Assembly: GCA_021767325.1 (NCBI GenBank)
Contig: JAASTM010000095.1
Location: 1 to 7,711, forward strand
DNA from: Spirochaetales bacterium
GTDB taxonomy: Bacteria > Spirochaetota > Spirochaetia > DSM-16054 > Sediminispirochaetaceae
DNA length: 7,711 bases
Reading direction: 5' to 3'
In this document: one piece after another, positions 6,642 to 7,711 of the stretch
Position numbering within the stretch: the first letter of the stretch is position 1
Layout of the letters: each line of letters starts with the position of its first letter
The notes under the pieces: generated by a model
Told to the model about the DNA's origin: nothing
Seen by the model: only the letters and a program-made list of their open reading frames with translations
The model's database searches: none
Position numbers and translations under genes: made by a program

Positions 6642-7356
6642 TGTAGTGGCGGTTATGCGGAAAGAGCTTCGCAGCTACTTTAACACACCGATTGCATATA
6701 TAGTGGCGGTGTTCTTCCTGTTGTTTACCGCCGGATGGTTGTACTATATGGAACAGTTCTATGCGGCCAATGTAGCCTCTCTGCGGGCCTATTTCGGTAT
6801 TTTTCCGATGGTATTCATTTTTCTGTTACCTGCCATAACGATGCGCAGCTGGGCGGAAGAGGCACGTATGAAAACCGATGAAATACTGCTCACTCTTCCT
6901 CTGCGGGCCGGAGAGCTGGTGCTGGGGAAGTTCCTGGCTGCATTGCTGCTGATCTTACTGCTCTTGCTGTTCACTCTGCCGGTTCCGCTGACCCTGCTCC
7001 CGCTGGGTGAGTTTGCTACTGGACAGATATGGGGTCAGTACATTGGCTCTTTTTTGCTGGCGGCTCTGGGAATAGCGGTTGGATTGTGCGTTTCGGCTCT
7101 GTCGAGCAATCAGATCAGCGCCTTCTTGTTCAGTGTAGTGCTGCTGCTGATTTTTACTCTTATGTGGCAGTTCACCATGTTTCTCTCACTACCGGATGCA
7201 GTGGCCTCTCTCTTGCAGTATATCTCTCTGCAGACACACTTTCAGAGTTTTGCCAAGGGGGTAATTGACACCCGTGATGTGACCTTTTATCTGGTCTTAA
7301 CCGCTCTGTTTCTCTACCTGAATATGAAGATTCTTATTCTGAGGAAATGGAGGTAG
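6634..7356 (+). CDS. ABC-2 type permease, GldF type
   Basis: The 240-residue inner-membrane protein has about six hydrophobic segments, at roughly residues 18-39, 51-70, 94-120, 134-158, 160-185 and 217-235. An amphipathic start (Met-Arg-Lys-Glu-Leu-Arg-Ser-Tyr-Phe) precedes the first. The cytoplasmic stretch after segment 2, with Thr-Met-Arg-Ser-Trp-Ala-Glu-Glu and Thr-Asp-Glu-Ile-Leu-Leu-Thr-Leu-Pro, is the hallmark of GldF-like ABC-2 permeases. It probably forms the channel powered by the preceding ATPase. The gene overlaps that ATPase by 8 bases (ATGCGTAG) and has a strong site, AAGGAGGAGG (6618-6627), so the two proteins are probably made in coupled amounts. The substrate cannot be read from the sequence. 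Confidence 0.88.
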   Translation: MRSVVAVMRKELRSYFNTPIAYIVAVFFLLFTAGWLYYMEQFYAANVASLRAYFGIFPMVFIFLLPAITMRSWAEEARMKTDEILLTLPLRAGELVLGKFLAALLLILLLLLFTLPVPLTLLPLGEFATGQIWGQYIGSFLLAALGIAVGLCVSALSSNQISAFLFSVVLLLIFTLMWQFTMFLSLPDAVASLLQYISLQTHFQSFAKGVIDTRDVTFYLVLTALFLYLNMKILILRKWR

Positions 7357-7364
7357 ACGGGGCT

Positions 7365-7711
7365 ATGATACCGCAAAAATGGAAAGAACTTATTCTGCTC
7401 GGGCTTACCCTGACAGTGGCGGTGCTGGTGATGATGAACGCCCAGCGCTACTTTCAACGGATCGACCTCACCGAGGATAAAATCTATACCATTTCGGAGG
7501 TTTCTAAAAACCTGTTTGCCGAGGTGGATGAACAGGTAACGATTACCTACTACGCATCGGATAAGCTGCGGTCCGTGACTCAGATACCGCAGCAAATCGA
7601 AGACTTGCTGTATGAGTATGCAACCTACGGGAGGGGAAAGATCCAGGTCTCTGTGGTAGATCCGGATAAAACCGGGGTAGCCGGAGAAATACAGGAGCTG
7701 GGTATACAGCC
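7365..7711 (+). CDS. GldG-type ABC transporter auxiliary protein, N-terminal part (3' end outside window)
   Basis: The frame stays open from ATG 7365 to the window end (115 codons plus 2 bases). A short basic start (Met-Ile-Pro-Gln-Lys-Trp-Lys) leads into one membrane segment (about 8-24). Then comes the motif Arg-Ile-Asp-Leu-Thr-Glu-Asp-Lys-Ile-Tyr-Thr-Ile-Ser (about 33-45), which is characteristic of GldG and related ABC auxiliary proteins. The following part (Val-Thr-Ile-Thr-Tyr-Tyr-Ala-Ser, then Leu-Leu-Tyr-Glu-Tyr-Ala and Val-Val-Asp-Pro-Asp) looks like the start of the large extracytoplasmic domain of this family. GGAGG at 7349-7353 is 11 bases before the ATG, somewhat far. It starts 8 bases after the permease gene and completes an ATPase-permease-auxiliary set. 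Confidence 0.85.
   Translation, partial: MIPQKWKELILLGLTLTVAVLVMMNAQRYFQRIDLTEDKIYTISEVSKNLFAEVDEQVTITYYASDKLRSVTQIPQQIEDLLYEYATYGRGKIQVSVVDPDKTGVAGEIQELGIQ

Overview
The window reads as a compact stretch of chromosome, all genes on the + strand, from a diderm bacterium. My best guess is a spirochaete (Spirochaetota). The reasons are a LolC/LolE-type permease, which implies an outer membrane, beside an mcsA-mcsB-clpC cluster of the kind known from Firmicutes and also present in spirochaetes, followed by a GldA/GldF/GldG-type ABC exporter set. This is inference; no rRNA or other phylogenetic marker is present. No tRNA, rRNA, CRISPR array, insertion sequence or phage gene is visible.

Layout. 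Positions 1-495 hold the C-terminal end of a lipoprotein-export type permease whose start lies outside the window. An 88-base gap (496-583) carries a good sigma-70-like promoter and several short inverted repeats. Then come mcsA (584-1102), mcsB (1099-2190) and clpC (2183-4678), joined by a 4-base ATGA overlap and an 8-base overlap, so they are almost certainly one translationally coupled operon. It ends in an intrinsic terminator at about 4702-4737. A second transcription unit follows: rnz (tRNase Z, 4753-5685), an ABC ATPase (5691-6641), its membrane partner (6634-7356) and the first 115 codons of a GldG-type auxiliary protein (7365 to the window end).

How the genes work together. ClpC is an AAA+ unfoldase with both ATPase modules intact and an LGF loop for ClpP docking. 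McsA is a zinc and UVR-motif protein that, with McsB, acts in Firmicutes as activator and adaptor of ClpC by marking substrates with phosphoarginine. Here McsB keeps the overall fold signatures but has lost most of the residues known to be needed for arginine phosphorylation: the catalytic cysteine, the substrate-binding glutamate, two of the ATP-phosphate arginines, and the allosteric Arg-Asp pair. McsA looks intact and ClpC keeps the two N-domain glutamates. No ctsR gene or CtsR box lies next to the operon. The most interesting reading is a McsA-McsB-ClpC system in which McsB is a pseudokinase used as an adaptor or scaffold, or has a changed chemistry.

The second notable point is the start of rnz. 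Its ATG has no Shine-Dalgarno sequence, and a well-formed promoter whose -35 box sits in the loop of the clpC terminator would start the transcript within one or two bases of that ATG, suggesting a leaderless mRNA.
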